Below are positions 33,003-41,515 of a stretch of 64,000 bases of DNA, piece by piece. The translations under genes were made by a program, and so were the position numbers. Under the pieces are notes generated by a model, which searched no databases, was not told where the DNA came from, and saw nothing but the letters and a program-made list of their open reading frames with translations. Position 1 is the stretch's first letter; every line of letters starts with the position of its first letter. Location of the stretch: assembly GCA_900120415.1 (NCBI GenBank), contig FQLW01000005.1, forward strand, positions 310,001 to 374,000, written 5' to 3'. The stretch comes from Urmitella timonensis. Lineage in GTDB: Bacteria; Actinomycetota; Actinomycetes; Actinomycetales; Actinomycetaceae.

Positions 33003-34369
33003 GACGGCTCCTTCCTGTTAGTGGTTGTTAGTTGGGTTTTGACCGCTTCAATCAGTGCGGCCTGCGTAACGTTCTTAGCTTCGAGTGCTTTAAGTACTGC
33101 TTCGTCGAGAGTGCCTTCAGCCGCCAGGTGGGTGATGGTGACTGGCTCGGTTTGTCCTTGCCGGTAAAGCCTTGCGTTGGTTTGCTGATATAACTCCAGG
33201 CTCCAGGTCAGCGAGAACCAGATGAGCAAGTGCCCGCCTGCCTGGAGGTTGAGGCCGTGACCGGCGGAGGCTGGATGGATCAGGCCGAGAGGTATCTCGC
33301 CCGTGTTCCACGCTGTAATATCCTCGGCAGTCTTTAGGACTCGGGCTTGTGGAAAGCGCTCGATGATGCGTTCCAGGTCGTGTTTGTACCAGTAGGCCAC
33401 GAGGAGGTTCTGCCCGTTGGCGGCCTCGAGGAGATCCTCGAGAGCATCTAGTTTTGCGCTATGAACAGCAATTGCCTGGCTTTGCTCGTTGTAGATGGCT
33501 CCGGAGGCCAGCTGCAAGAGTTTGCCGGAAAGCGCGGCTGCGTTCGCTGCATCCACGGTTTGTCCATCTAGCTCGATGACCAGGTCTTGCTTGAGTCGCT
33601 CATATACCGCCCGCTCCTTGCTAGCTAGTTTCACTTGCTTGGTTGTTACCGTCAGCTCCGGCAGCTTAAGGTGGTCGGTGGTTTTCATGGACAAGGTGAT
33701 GTCTGAAATTGCCTCATAGATCTCGTCTTCAGCACCTGCTCGCGGCTTATATGTAAACACCTGCATTCCATTGCGTTTATCGGGGACGAACCAGCGATCC
33801 CGAAACCTAGTGATATAGCGTCCTAGTCTGGTGCCGCCATCTAGCAGCCGGAACTGCGCCCATAAATCCATCAGCCCGTTGGAGGCTGGTGTTCCGGTCA
33901 ACCCAACCCAGCGGGACACATAGGGCCGCGTTTTCACCAACGCCGTGAAACGCTTGGCCCGGTGATTCTTAAAACTGGACAGTTCGTCAATGACGACCAT
34001 GTCGAACGGCCAGGATGTACCGTAGTGGGCGACCAGCCACGGGATATTTTCGCGGTTGATCACCGTCACCATCGAGTTCTTCGCCAGGGCGTCGAGGCGT
34101 TCGGCTTTGCTGCCTACGGCTACCGCCAGCGACAGGCCCTCAAGGTGATCCCACTTGACTGCTTCGGCTGGCCAAGTATCACGGGCTACGCGAAGTGGCG
34201 CGATGATGAGAACTCGGGTCACGAGGAAGTAGTCGAGGACAAGCTGCCAGATAGCGGTCAGAGCAATGACGCTTTTTCCTAAACCCATACCTAAGAACAC
34301 TGCGGCTTCGTCATGGTTGATGATGAAACCCGTTGCCTGGGTTTGGTAGTTATGCGGCTTGTAGCGCAT
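32993..34369 (-). CDS. SNF2-type DEAD/H helicase
   Basis: A 458-residue SF2 ATPase. Q-like NYQTQATGFIINHDEAAVFLGMGLGKSVIAL (Walker A GMGLGKS), FDMVVIDELSSFKNHRAKRF (Walker B with DELS), VGLTGTPASNG (motif III), and the C-terminal SAGHGLNLQAGGHLLIWFSLTWSLELYQQTNARLYRQGQ. It probably acts in replication or recombination together with the VRR nuclease and primase. The start at 34369 (MRYKPHNYQ) is chosen over an upstream one, leaving a 20-bp overlap with the VRR-NUC gene. Confidence 0.88.
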   Translation of the reverse strand: MRYKPHNYQTQATGFIINHDEAAVFLGMGLGKSVIALTAIWQLVLDYFLVTRVLIIAPLRVARDTWPAEAVKWDHLEGLSLAVAVGSKAERLDALAKNSMVTVINRENIPWLVAHYGTSWPFDMVVIDELSSFKNHRAKRFTALVKTRPYVSRWVGLTGTPASNGLMDLWAQFRLLDGGTRLGRYITRFRDRWFVPDKRNGMQVFTYKPRAGAEDEIYEAISDITLSMKTTDHLKLPELTVTTKQVKLASKERAVYERLKQDLVIELDGQTVDAANAAALSGKLLQLASGAIYNEQSQAIAVHSAKLDALEDLLEAANGQNLLVAYWYKHDLERIIERFPQARVLKTAEDITAWNTGEIPLGLIHPASAGHGLNLQAGGHLLIWFSLTWSLELYQQTNARLYRQGQTEPVTITHLAAEGTLDEAVLKALEAKNVTQAALIEAVKTQLTTTNRKEPSCM

Positions 34370-34628
34370 TTGCCACCTCCGCAATATCACCTGGGCTGTC
34401 TACCACAAAGACTTGGAAGCCTTGATCACGCAGTTGAGCCATCCGGCGGTTCTGGATTGGCCTAGGTTTGGCTCCTGGTGCTTTTACTTCGACGAAAATA
34501 ACTCGTCCGGCTTTTAGGCAGATACGATCTGGGACACCTGCTACTCCTGGGGATACGAGTTTCCAGCAGATCCCGCCCAGGTTTTCAATGGCGGTTTTGA
34601 GGGCTTGTTCTAGGTATTTTTCTCTCAT
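34350..34628 (-). CDS. VRR-NUC domain nuclease
   Basis: A 92-residue PD-(D/E)XK nuclease of the VRR-NUC family: SPGVAGVPDRICLKAGRVIFVEVKAPGAKPRPIQNRRMAQLRDQGFQVFVVDS contains the PDR, ExK and Q-x-R-x-x-x-L features. The stand-alone small form is typical of phages and is encoded between primase and SNF2 helicase. GAGGTGAAGACC precedes the ATG. Confidence 0.88.
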   Translation of the reverse strand: MREKYLEQALKTAIENLGGICWKLVSPGVAGVPDRICLKAGRVIFVEVKAPGAKPRPIQNRRMAQLRDQGFQVFVVDSPGDIAEVANALQAA

Positions 34629-34652
34629 TGGTCTTCACCTCTTGTTGTTGGA

Positions 34653-34756
34653 GGTGCAGACCGGTGCAGGGTCAATCCATACTTTTCCTATAGCTATTTT
34701 TATTAAAATTTTTCCCTTTAGAGAAAGTTGCTATACGGTCTGCACCGGTCTGCACC
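34653..34756. repeat. 17-bp inverted repeat of doubled GGTGCAG around an AT-rich core; candidate origin
   Basis: GGTGCAGACCGGTGCAG at 34653-34669 is perfectly inverted at 34740-34756. Each arm holds two direct GGTGCAG units. The 70 bases between are very AT-rich in the middle (TAGCTATTTTTATTAAAATT). The place, directly after the primase-helicase gene, and the iteron-like design suggest a phage replication origin; a large RNA hairpin is the other reading. Confidence 0.5.
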
Positions 34757-34767
34757 CTCGGCTGGTT

Positions 34768-37026
34768 TTAGGCACAGAATTCGCTTTTGATGGCTAGTCC
34801 GAAGACGCGGATCCCGGTTTTGGTTTTCTTACGGGCATATCCGGCTTGTTCGGTGGCGGCGTTGAAGTCGATCATGGGGCGAGCCCACCCGCTGGTGGCT
34901 TGCGCCCACGCCCGATATGTCTGGTAGAGGTCACCTGCCCGCTCAGATAGGCCCTCGCCGGTTTCGCATTGGTCTTCGAGGAATTGGGAAAACCAGTCAT
35001 TATCGTCGCGGTAAGCGTTCGATGCTTCGATGACTTGTCGGGGTGGGTCCAGATGGTAGTCATCGGCGTGGATCGCTCGCGCGCCTTCCATCACCCACGC
35101 CAGCACCGCACCACCGGCATGCTCGTAGAGATAGTCGGCATAGTTTTTGATATCTGCGTTTCCTTCGATTTTTGCTTCGAAAGGGATCACGATCAGGCGA
35201 CGCCAAATACCTGTATCCATCGCACCAACCCTGGGCAGATGATTCGTATACAACACCAGAGTGTGGGAGGGCGTGAATGAGAACGGATCCTTATATTTTT
35301 TCTCCGCCGTGATCTGGTCGGTAGAAGCGAGCTGTTTGACGTTCGAGGTTGAAAGGCGCATGCCTTCTTCTGTTTCGGCTGCGATCAGTAGGCGTTTGCC
35401 TCTGGCTTCGGCTAGTTCGGGTTTAACGTTGCGGCGCACCCCAACGGTGAGCGCATCGGCGGAGATAGTGCCCGCGTAGGTGCCGAGCACTCGGGCGATG
35501 GTATTCCAGAACGTGGATTTACCGTTACGACCATCCCCGTAAGCGATCACGAGGGCCTCAACCATCACCCGCCCGATCACCGCCAGGCCACAAATACGCT
35601 GCACGTACCCGATCAGTTCTGGGTTGGCCTGGAAAAATACATCCAGCGCCTCCAACCAGATCCGGGCACCTTCCTGGGTTGGGGCGAGTGTGGTTTGCTT
35701 TGTCAGCAAATCAGCTGGATCGTGGTTTTTTCTCGCGCCTGTTCTTAGGTCGTAGCTGCCATCGGGGGTGTTGAGCAGGTACGCATCCTCATCCAGCTCG
35801 CTAACCGCAACCTGCAATATAGGTGCTGCTTCTTTCAATGTGGCACTAATGTTTTTCGATGTTCGCCTAGTAGTCACGAAATTTCGGTAGGCCTGTGCAG
35901 CCTCCAACTGATCCAGGGCATCAACCTGGCCTGCCTCTAATTGGGCTAGGCCTTTCTTTTTCGATGTTGCCTCAGCCATAACCTCTTCGGCACCGCTATC
36001 GCTCATCTGCTGGCCGGCATTAGATAGTAGGGTTTTGGCTTCTTCGAGCTGGCGGGTTGTTAGCTCTTGGGCCACCCCTCGAGCGGTGAGCTCGTTTTCT
36101 TCCCAGAAACTACCGTTGTAGACCAGCCATTTCGTTGACGGCGAGTACCGGATTTTATTCGCGTACTCGGCCGCAAGCAGGTCCGCTTGGCCGACATCGG
36201 AAAAATCTCCAGGCCGCAAACCCGACAACACCCGATAAACCTCCGGCGACACATAATCCGGCTGGGCCGCAACCTTGGCAGCGAACTTACAAGCACTATC
36301 CCAAATCAGGGCAAGCTCACCGGCTGGTAGCGGGGGATCGCAAAGGGCTGCTTTACGGTCGAACAACTCTCGGGCCTGCGTGGTGTTTCCGTAGCGGATC
36401 AACACCCGACCCGCGAAACGTGAAAGTGTGGCGTTGCGGGAGCCCTCACCAATTGCCTGGGTGGAGGCATCGAAGACTGCGAACATATCCTGCTCATCAG
36501 CTGCCGTAAGCCACGCGTCCAACAGCTGCACACCTTCGAATACGGCGACCTCAGCAGCGGGGTTGCCGTAGATGAAACGGCCAGCATCCAAAGCATTCGC
36601 ATCGAAAAAGCTGAAGCGTGCAGCCAAACGCTTCTTGAGCCCCGCGTACTCGCTAGCATCGCTGATCTTGGTTATCGGGTAGTAGACGTGGAAACGCGGT
36701 CGTGCGGACTCCCTACCTTTGGTTTTCATGTGGTTACGGCTTGTGGCGGTCATAAACGCCACACCCGCCATCAGCTCAGACAACGCATCGGGCGTGATCC
36801 ATTCTTCGGGGTTTTCGGTGTGGTCGTTGTCGATATCCATCACCACACAATCCGAAACCAGGAAGTTCTCGTTCGAGCGGTGATTGTTCTTATAGGTGGC
36901 TGCTACATGATCGAACGCAGCGGATGTTACCAAATCCTTGTTGCTGGTGATCTTGCGGCGGTTTGGGTAGAGGCTGTTTGTTTGCTGGCCAATAACGTCG
37001 GCGGTGTGAAGCGTGAAGGTGCGCAT
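34768..37026 (-). CDS. Phage primase-helicase (prim-pol + P4/D5-type SF3 helicase)
   Basis: A 752-residue replication protein. The N-terminal about 200 residues look like a prim-pol (CVVMDIDNDHTENPEEW and ARPRFHVYYPI). The middle is a D5_N-like region, and the C-terminal half is an SF3 helicase with Walker A YGDGRNGKSTFWNTIARVLG and LVLYTNHLPRVGAMDTGIWRRLIVIPFEAKI. It opens the origin and primes synthesis. The candidate origin repeats are directly after its stop codon. It overlaps the preceding gene by one base. Confidence 0.9.
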   Translation of the reverse strand: MRTFTLHTADVIGQQTNSLYPNRRKITSNKDLVTSAAFDHVAATYKNNHRSNENFLVSDCVVMDIDNDHTENPEEWITPDALSELMAGVAFMTATSRNHMKTKGRESARPRFHVYYPITKISDASEYAGLKKRLAARFSFFDANALDAGRFIYGNPAAEVAVFEGVQLLDAWLTAADEQDMFAVFDASTQAIGEGSRNATLSRFAGRVLIRYGNTTQARELFDRKAALCDPPLPAGELALIWDSACKFAAKVAAQPDYVSPEVYRVLSGLRPGDFSDVGQADLLAAEYANKIRYSPSTKWLVYNGSFWEENELTARGVAQELTTRQLEEAKTLLSNAGQQMSDSGAEEVMAEATSKKKGLAQLEAGQVDALDQLEAAQAYRNFVTTRRTSKNISATLKEAAPILQVAVSELDEDAYLLNTPDGSYDLRTGARKNHDPADLLTKQTTLAPTQEGARIWLEALDVFFQANPELIGYVQRICGLAVIGRVMVEALVIAYGDGRNGKSTFWNTIARVLGTYAGTISADALTVGVRRNVKPELAEARGKRLLIAAETEEGMRLSTSNVKQLASTDQITAEKKYKDPFSFTPSHTLVLYTNHLPRVGAMDTGIWRRLIVIPFEAKIEGNADIKNYADYLYEHAGGAVLAWVMEGARAIHADDYHLDPPRQVIEASNAYRDDNDWFSQFLEDQCETGEGLSERAGDLYQTYRAWAQATSGWARPMIDFNAATEQAGYARKKTKTGIRVFGLAIKSEFCA

Positions 37027-37466
37027 CAGTAGGTAACCTCCTGGAAGTCAGCGTTGAAATAGCGGGTTGGTAGTTCTAGGTCGCGGGCCCACTCGATTTC
37101 CGCACGCATACCCCTACTGACTCGGCCGGTGTAGACCCACACCTCATCGCAGCGAGAAAGCAGCACCTTGTTGAAGCACATCGCCAGTTCGCGCTCATCA
37201 AGGTCGTGATCATTCATGAACTGCGAAAAAAGTAAATGCGGTGCGAGTGGTATCTGGCCGGCAGAGATCGCGAAGCCACAAAACTGGCGCGCTAAAGCCG
37301 TATTCGCTTGTACATCGCCTGAATAGGGTGAGCAGATATATGTCAGCGGGCGTGCCATATTCTCGGTCTGCTGCAGTTGCTTTAAAACCTTGTAGCTGGT
37401 GGGGTCGGCATAGCCGCGAGCGTTTCTGCGCGACAGACCTAGTACATGATCTGTAGTTGCTGACAT
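37026..37466 (-). CDS. DUF4406-like nucleoside deoxyribosyltransferase-fold protein
   Basis: A 146-residue protein whose core (TYICSPYSGDVQANTALARQFCGFAISAGQIPLAPHLLFSQFMND ... CDEVWVYTGRVSRGMRAEIEWAR) is the DUF4406/deoxyribosyltransferase-like fold, with the S-P-Y-x-G and G-M-x-x-E features. The N-terminal about 37 residues (LSRRNARGYADPTSYKVLK) also occur in phage versions. It may act on nucleotides during replication. GGAGG precedes the ATG. Confidence 0.75.
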   Translation of the reverse strand: MSATTDHVLGLSRRNARGYADPTSYKVLKQLQQTENMARPLTYICSPYSGDVQANTALARQFCGFAISAGQIPLAPHLLFSQFMNDHDLDERELAMCFNKVLLSRCDEVWVYTGRVSRGMRAEIEWARDLELPTRYFNADFQEVTY

Positions 37467-37468
37467 TT

Positions 37469-38239
37469 CTAATCCTCCGTGTCTTCGCGTTCGATGACCG
37501 GCAGGATCCCGCAGTGGTTCTTGAGTAAGTCGTAGATGAACAGGCGCCCGGTCTGGGTCCAGTACATGTGTGTGCGGGTCTTGCCCGGCGCATATTCATG
37601 CGTCTTGGATTGGGCATAGCCACGCTGGGCGTAGCCTGCATAGAGGAACCAGCGGCCTGAGCGGTGGAACTGGATCTTTTCATCCCGGAGGATTTGGTTG
37701 AGGCGTTTGGCTGATAGGCCGTAGTCTTTCGCGATCTCCGTAGTGCTCAATAGTGAGTCGGATTGCAGCACAATGTCGTAGTAGGAGATCTTCGGTGTTG
37801 CCTCGGCTAGCCGCTGTTCGGCGATTAAGCGTTTGGTGCGCTCAGCACGCAAATGCGCCAGTGCCTGCTCCAAGAACTCATCATCATCTAACAGCTGGTC
37901 AATGGCGTAAACCCCGTGGCGGCGAATGGTAGGTAGTACCTCATCGAACACCCACTTCTCAAACTGCTGGGCAGCTGGCAGTTTCGAGGAAACGATAAGC
38001 CTGTAGACGTCACCTTCGGTGATGAATACGGCTTCTTGCCTGCGTCCGAGGGCGTCGATGATGGGGTAACGTTTTGGACCCCCATCTTGGCGAGTGTGAT
38101 CTCGCACTGCTTTACCAGGATTCTCATACCCCAGTGCCGCTGCGATATCGCGTCCGCAGAACAGGATTCGTTCTTCCTCTTGGATAGTGCGGATTTGGCC
38201 GAACTGCTCGTTAGTGAATACCTGTAGTTGGTTACCCAT
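37469..38239 (-). CDS. Phage antirepressor (BRO-N + KilAC)
   Basis: A 256-residue protein with a BRO-N domain at 1-110 (FGQIRTIQEEERILFCGRDIAAALGYENPGKAVRDHTR ... FITEGDVYRLIVSSKLPAAQQFEKWVFDEVLPTIRRHG) and a KilAC-type C-terminus (LSTTEIAKDYGLSAKRLNQILRDEKIQFHRSGRWFLY). Such proteins lift repression in lysogens or regulate early genes. The ribosome site AGGAAGGA lies in the loop of a hairpin (38240-38262) that touches the start codon. Confidence 0.88.
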   Translation of the reverse strand: MGNQLQVFTNEQFGQIRTIQEEERILFCGRDIAAALGYENPGKAVRDHTRQDGGPKRYPIIDALGRRQEAVFITEGDVYRLIVSSKLPAAQQFEKWVFDEVLPTIRRHGVYAIDQLLDDDEFLEQALAHLRAERTKRLIAEQRLAEATPKISYYDIVLQSDSLLSTTEIAKDYGLSAKRLNQILRDEKIQFHRSGRWFLYAGYAQRGYAQSKTHEYAPGKTRTHMYWTQTGRLFIYDLLKNHCGILPVIEREDTED

Positions 38240-38262
38240 GGGGCTTCCTTCCTGAGAGCCCC
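38240..38262 (-). promoter_or_regulatory. Hairpin presenting the ribosome site of the antirepressor gene
   Basis: GGGGCT and AGCCCC pair across an 11-base loop that contains GGAAGGA, one base before the ATG. It could control translation of the antirepressor. Confidence 0.4.
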
Positions 38263-38304
38263 AGGTAGAGGAAAAGTGGTGCGCCGGCGGCGCAGTAGAG
38301 TAAG

Positions 38305-38477
38305 GGCTCCTACACGACTGCCGACGAACCCAAAAGTGTTAAATTCTGTCAGCTTCGCTGGTAGCCCAAAGGAACGGTCTTTCAGCGGCTAGGCGCCCGC
38401 AGGGTTCGTGTGGTACGCTGATATCAATCGTTCAGCCCGCTGTGACTTTTGGTCGCAGACGGGCTGGATTTCTTTTT
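38305..38477 (+). ncRNA. Structured RNA upstream of abiF gene, with own terminator (AbiF-type RNA)
   Basis: No coding frame fits here. Pairings seen: ACGAACCC (38324-38331) with GGGTTCGT (38402-38409) as an enclosing helix; CAGC/GCTG around TTC (38350-38360); TAGCC with GGCTA (38362-38366, 38387-38391) enclosing AAAG/CTTT; then a 14-bp terminator stem CAGCCCGCTGTGAC with GTCGCAGaCGGGCTG (38433-38466) and a U-run. The AbiF ribosome site comes immediately after. Rfam describes an AbiF RNA upstream of abiF-type genes; whether this one fits the model was not tested. A -10-like TAGAGT lies at 38296-38301; the 5' end is approximate. Confidence 0.6.
38433..38477 (+). terminator. Intrinsic terminator between the structured RNA and abiF
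   Basis: Stem of 14 pairs with one bulged A and loop TTTTG, followed by GATTTCTTTTT. It ends 18 bp before the abiF GTG and so would let only read-through transcripts express the protein. Confidence 0.75.
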
Positions 38478-38494
38478 GCTAAAGGAGGCTGCAG

Positions 38495-39472
38495 GTGAGC
38501 GCTCTGAAACCGGCAACGAGCATTGATCAGCAGATTGAGATTTTGCGTGAGCGCGGGATGAGTGTTGATGAGCCGCTTGCCCGCCAGTGGCTGGCGAGCG
38601 TGTCGTATTATCGGCTCTCTGGCTACTGGTATGCCTACCGTGTGCTACCCGCAGATGCTGATCCGAAGAACCCTCACCGTCTCGATAAATTCCAGCAGCA
38701 AACATCGTTTAGTGACATTGCGAGATTGTATGAGTTTGATCGCAAACTTCGAACCCTCATTCACGATGGTATGGAGCGCATCGAAGTGGCGTTACGTGCC
38801 AGAATCAGTGACCGGTTAGCTTCCATAGGGGCGCTGTCTTACCTTGATCCTGCAGTTTTCCGCCCGGAATTTGAACACAGCGCATGGTGTAATACGGCGC
38901 TTGCCCGAGTCGAAAGAGCAAAGAAACGTGATACCGCGATAAAACACTATGCCAGCAAGTATGGTGAATATCCGATTTGGGTTTTAGTCGAAGCACTCGA
39001 TTTTTCGGATATTTCGCAGCTCTTTGACGGGATGTTGCTTGACGATCAACGCGCCATCTCTGAATCGCTAGGGCTGGTCGTGGATTCAGATAGGCTCACC
39101 GCTAAGCAGAAAGGCAGCTACTATAGGCAAGATCCTTTGGCTCGCTGGTGTGAACAGCTTACGGTGCTACGTAATATATGTGCCCACCATGGCAGGTTAT
39201 GGAACAGGTATCTCACTCCTGCATCAACGAACGCGTTGCGTACAATCACCGATCTTTTCTCTCTTCCTAAAGGCCAAAGCGACCGTCTTTTCGGTGCAAT
39301 CCTGGTCATGTCTTTCCTGTTGCGCCAGATTTCTCCGGGAACCAGTTGGTCGAACAAAATCCGTCATCTCATCGAGGCCGAATACCTTCCCCTTGAATCT
39401 CGATCAACAGTAGAAATGGGCATGCCTGGGGGCTGGCAGCAGTTGTCTTTATGGAATAACCCGGACGTTTAA
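38495..39472 (+). CDS. abiF: AbiF/AbiD-type abortive infection protein (Abi_2, HEPN)
   Basis: A 325-residue Abi_2 family protein. Marks are LARQWLASVSYYRLSGYWYAYR, IARLYEFDRKLRTLIHDGMERIEVALRARI and the HEPN motif R226-NICA-H231 (LTVLRNICAHHGRLWNR). HEPN proteins of this type are RNases or RNase-derived toxins that stop growth on phage attack. The GTG start follows AAAGGAGG. It lies on the plus strand inside the phage replication module, converges with the DNA polymerase gene by four bases, and follows a structured RNA, so it may be controlled as an RNA-antitoxin pair. Confidence 0.88.
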   Translation: MSALKPATSIDQQIEILRERGMSVDEPLARQWLASVSYYRLSGYWYAYRVLPADADPKNPHRLDKFQQQTSFSDIARLYEFDRKLRTLIHDGMERIEVALRARISDRLASIGALSYLDPAVFRPEFEHSAWCNTALARVERAKKRDTAIKHYASKYGEYPIWVLVEALDFSDISQLFDGMLLDDQRAISESLGLVVDSDRLTAKQKGSYYRQDPLARWCEQLTVLRNICAHHGRLWNRYLTPASTNALRTITDLFSLPKGQSDRLFGAILVMSFLLRQISPGTSWSNKIRHLIEAEYLPLESRSTVEMGMPGGWQQLSLWNNPDV

Positions 39473-41439
39473 TCTTTGCGGTAGTAGTCGCATTCATATC
39501 CATCAGCCGTGAGCGGCAAACCGCCAGCCCAGGCCGGCAGCTTAGACATGAGTTGACAGGCGTCTTTTACCGTGAAGCCGGAATCTAGGGGCTCGTCGAT
39601 GACGATTTCGTCGTGAACATGCATCACGATCTGGTGGCCGGCTTCAGCAACGTTTTTCATGCCGTTAACGAGTAGGTCGCGGGCTATGGCTTGAACAATA
39701 TTTTCCGTGAGTTTGCCACCGTAGGTTTCTAGGCGTCCCCACTTGCGTCCGGTGCTGATACCCCAGTAGGTGATGGAGGTGCCACCGAACCGGTTTTGAC
39801 CCAACCCTGGTTTCACATACGCCAACCTTCTACCGGACGGCAAGGTGATGAACAGGATTCCAGACTCAAGCGTAAAGGTGAGATTACTAAGCCGAACAGG
39901 CTGTCTAGTGGTGATGGCTTTGAGTGCTGAGTCTTCGACTTCTTGCCACAACCAGACGATATGGGGGTTGGCTGCTCGCCAAGCGTCCACGATGGGTTTG
40001 AGCTCGTCTTCGGATAACCCCATCTTTAAGGCTCCCATTGCTTTGAGCGCGCCGACGGAGCCTCCGTATCCGCAAGCCAGTACCGCTATTTTGCCTTTTT
40101 GTCGTAGCTTGCCGTTGGCTCCGTGTTTTTCAACTGGAACTTTGAACATGCGACTAGCAGTCTCGCAATATAGATCCTTGCCATCACGGAAGGCCTCGAG
40201 GGTAGTTTTTTCACCTGCGAGCCAGGCAATCACGCGGGCCTCAATAGCGCTGTAGTCAGAGACAATAAAACGGTTACCCGAGGTGGGTATGAAAGCGGTG
40301 CGAATCAACTGAGAGAGCGTGTCTGGCACCGAATCGTAGAGCAACTCTACGGCTTCAAGATTCTTGTCTTTGACTAGGGTGCGTGCCTGGTCGAGGTCAG
40401 GCAGATAATTACGCGGCAGATTCTGTACCTGAACTAACCTGCCTGCGAAACGTCCGGTACGTCCTGCTCCATAAAACTGTAGGAGTCCGCGCGCTCGCCC
40501 GTCCGCTCCGGAGACGTTTTGCATGGCCTGGTACTTCTTGACGGAAGATTTTGCGAGGTCCCCGCGCAGCTGAAGTATTTCTTTAACTACGCCACTAGCA
40601 TCCTCGAGGGCAGTTGTCACCTCGGCTTTCGTAAGCGAATCGAGAGGACAACCGTTTTGGGTCAGCCAGTCTTTAAGCTGGATCGGGCTATTCGGATTCT
40701 CCAAACCAGTCAGCTTTTGGGCACGAGCCAAAGTGACATTGCGGTGTTTTTCATCGAGGGTAACGGCGGCATCGACAAGGGTCGCATCGAGCTTGATCCC
40801 AGCATCGTTAATGCGCTGATCCAAGCTATAGGCTTCCCACTCGGCCTCTGGTACGGGAAACTTTGCCAGGCGGGTGTGGATGGCTTGTTCTACTTCTACG
40901 TCACGGCGGTTATATTCGATGAATGCCTTCCAGCCTTCCGGATCTAAGGACGGTAGATTACGGCGCGCGCCCTTGTTAATCAGGTTTGGGGTCGCTGGCG
41001 TGCAGAACTGCTTGATTAGTTTCTTACCGGCCGTGTCTTTCTTCACCGGCAAGTCAAGGACGCGAGCTACTTGGTCTAGGCTCATCGGCATCCCAAGATA
41101 GGCAGCCCATACCATGGAGCAGCGCCACTGAGCAGGATCCAGGAAACTGCCTTGAGGTAATAGTTCTGGCTGGTGGCGGTGTAACCAAGATGAGAGGCAG
41201 ATGCGTTCGAAGGACGCGTTGAACGCCCACTTAACCACACCAGGATCCACCAGAGCCGCAAGTATCTCATCGGGTAGCTTTTCTCCGCTTCCCAGGTCAA
41301 CCACCTGCACTGGACCATCATCTACGGCATAACCAAACAATAAAATCTCAAAGTCCGGATGAGCAGCATAGGGGTAGACCCCAGTTTTGGAGAGATTAAA
41401 GAGGCTATAAGTTTCCAGATCAATACTTAGATATTTCAA
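39469..41439 (-). CDS. DNA polymerase A family, phage type
   Basis: A 656-residue polymerase with an N-terminal 3'-5' exonuclease-like part (MKYLSIDLETYSLFNLSKTG, D-x-E motif) and polymerase motifs A (RFIVSDYSAIEARVIAWLAGEK), B (KIAVLACGYGGSVGALKAMG, a phage variant) and C (IVMHVHDEIVID). It lacks the 5' nuclease of bacterial Pol I. It replicates the phage genome. It ends against the abiF gene on the other strand. Confidence 0.92.
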   Translation of the reverse strand: MKYLSIDLETYSLFNLSKTGVYPYAAHPDFEILLFGYAVDDGPVQVVDLGSGEKLPDEILAALVDPGVVKWAFNASFERICLSSWLHRHQPELLPQGSFLDPAQWRCSMVWAAYLGMPMSLDQVARVLDLPVKKDTAGKKLIKQFCTPATPNLINKGARRNLPSLDPEGWKAFIEYNRRDVEVEQAIHTRLAKFPVPEAEWEAYSLDQRINDAGIKLDATLVDAAVTLDEKHRNVTLARAQKLTGLENPNSPIQLKDWLTQNGCPLDSLTKAEVTTALEDASGVVKEILQLRGDLAKSSVKKYQAMQNVSGADGRARGLLQFYGAGRTGRFAGRLVQVQNLPRNYLPDLDQARTLVKDKNLEAVELLYDSVPDTLSQLIRTAFIPTSGNRFIVSDYSAIEARVIAWLAGEKTTLEAFRDGKDLYCETASRMFKVPVEKHGANGKLRQKGKIAVLACGYGGSVGALKAMGALKMGLSEDELKPIVDAWRAANPHIVWLWQEVEDSALKAITTRQPVRLSNLTFTLESGILFITLPSGRRLAYVKPGLGQNRFGGTSITYWGISTGRKWGRLETYGGKLTENIVQAIARDLLVNGMKNVAEAGHQIVMHVHDEIVIDEPLDSGFTVKDACQLMSKLPAWAGGLPLTADGYECDYYRKD

Positions 41440-41515
41440 GGTTTAATCCTTCAAAATCAGGTGTGGTGGGCAGCAACCATACAGCTACTGCCCACCACTA
41501 ATATGTACTTACCTG

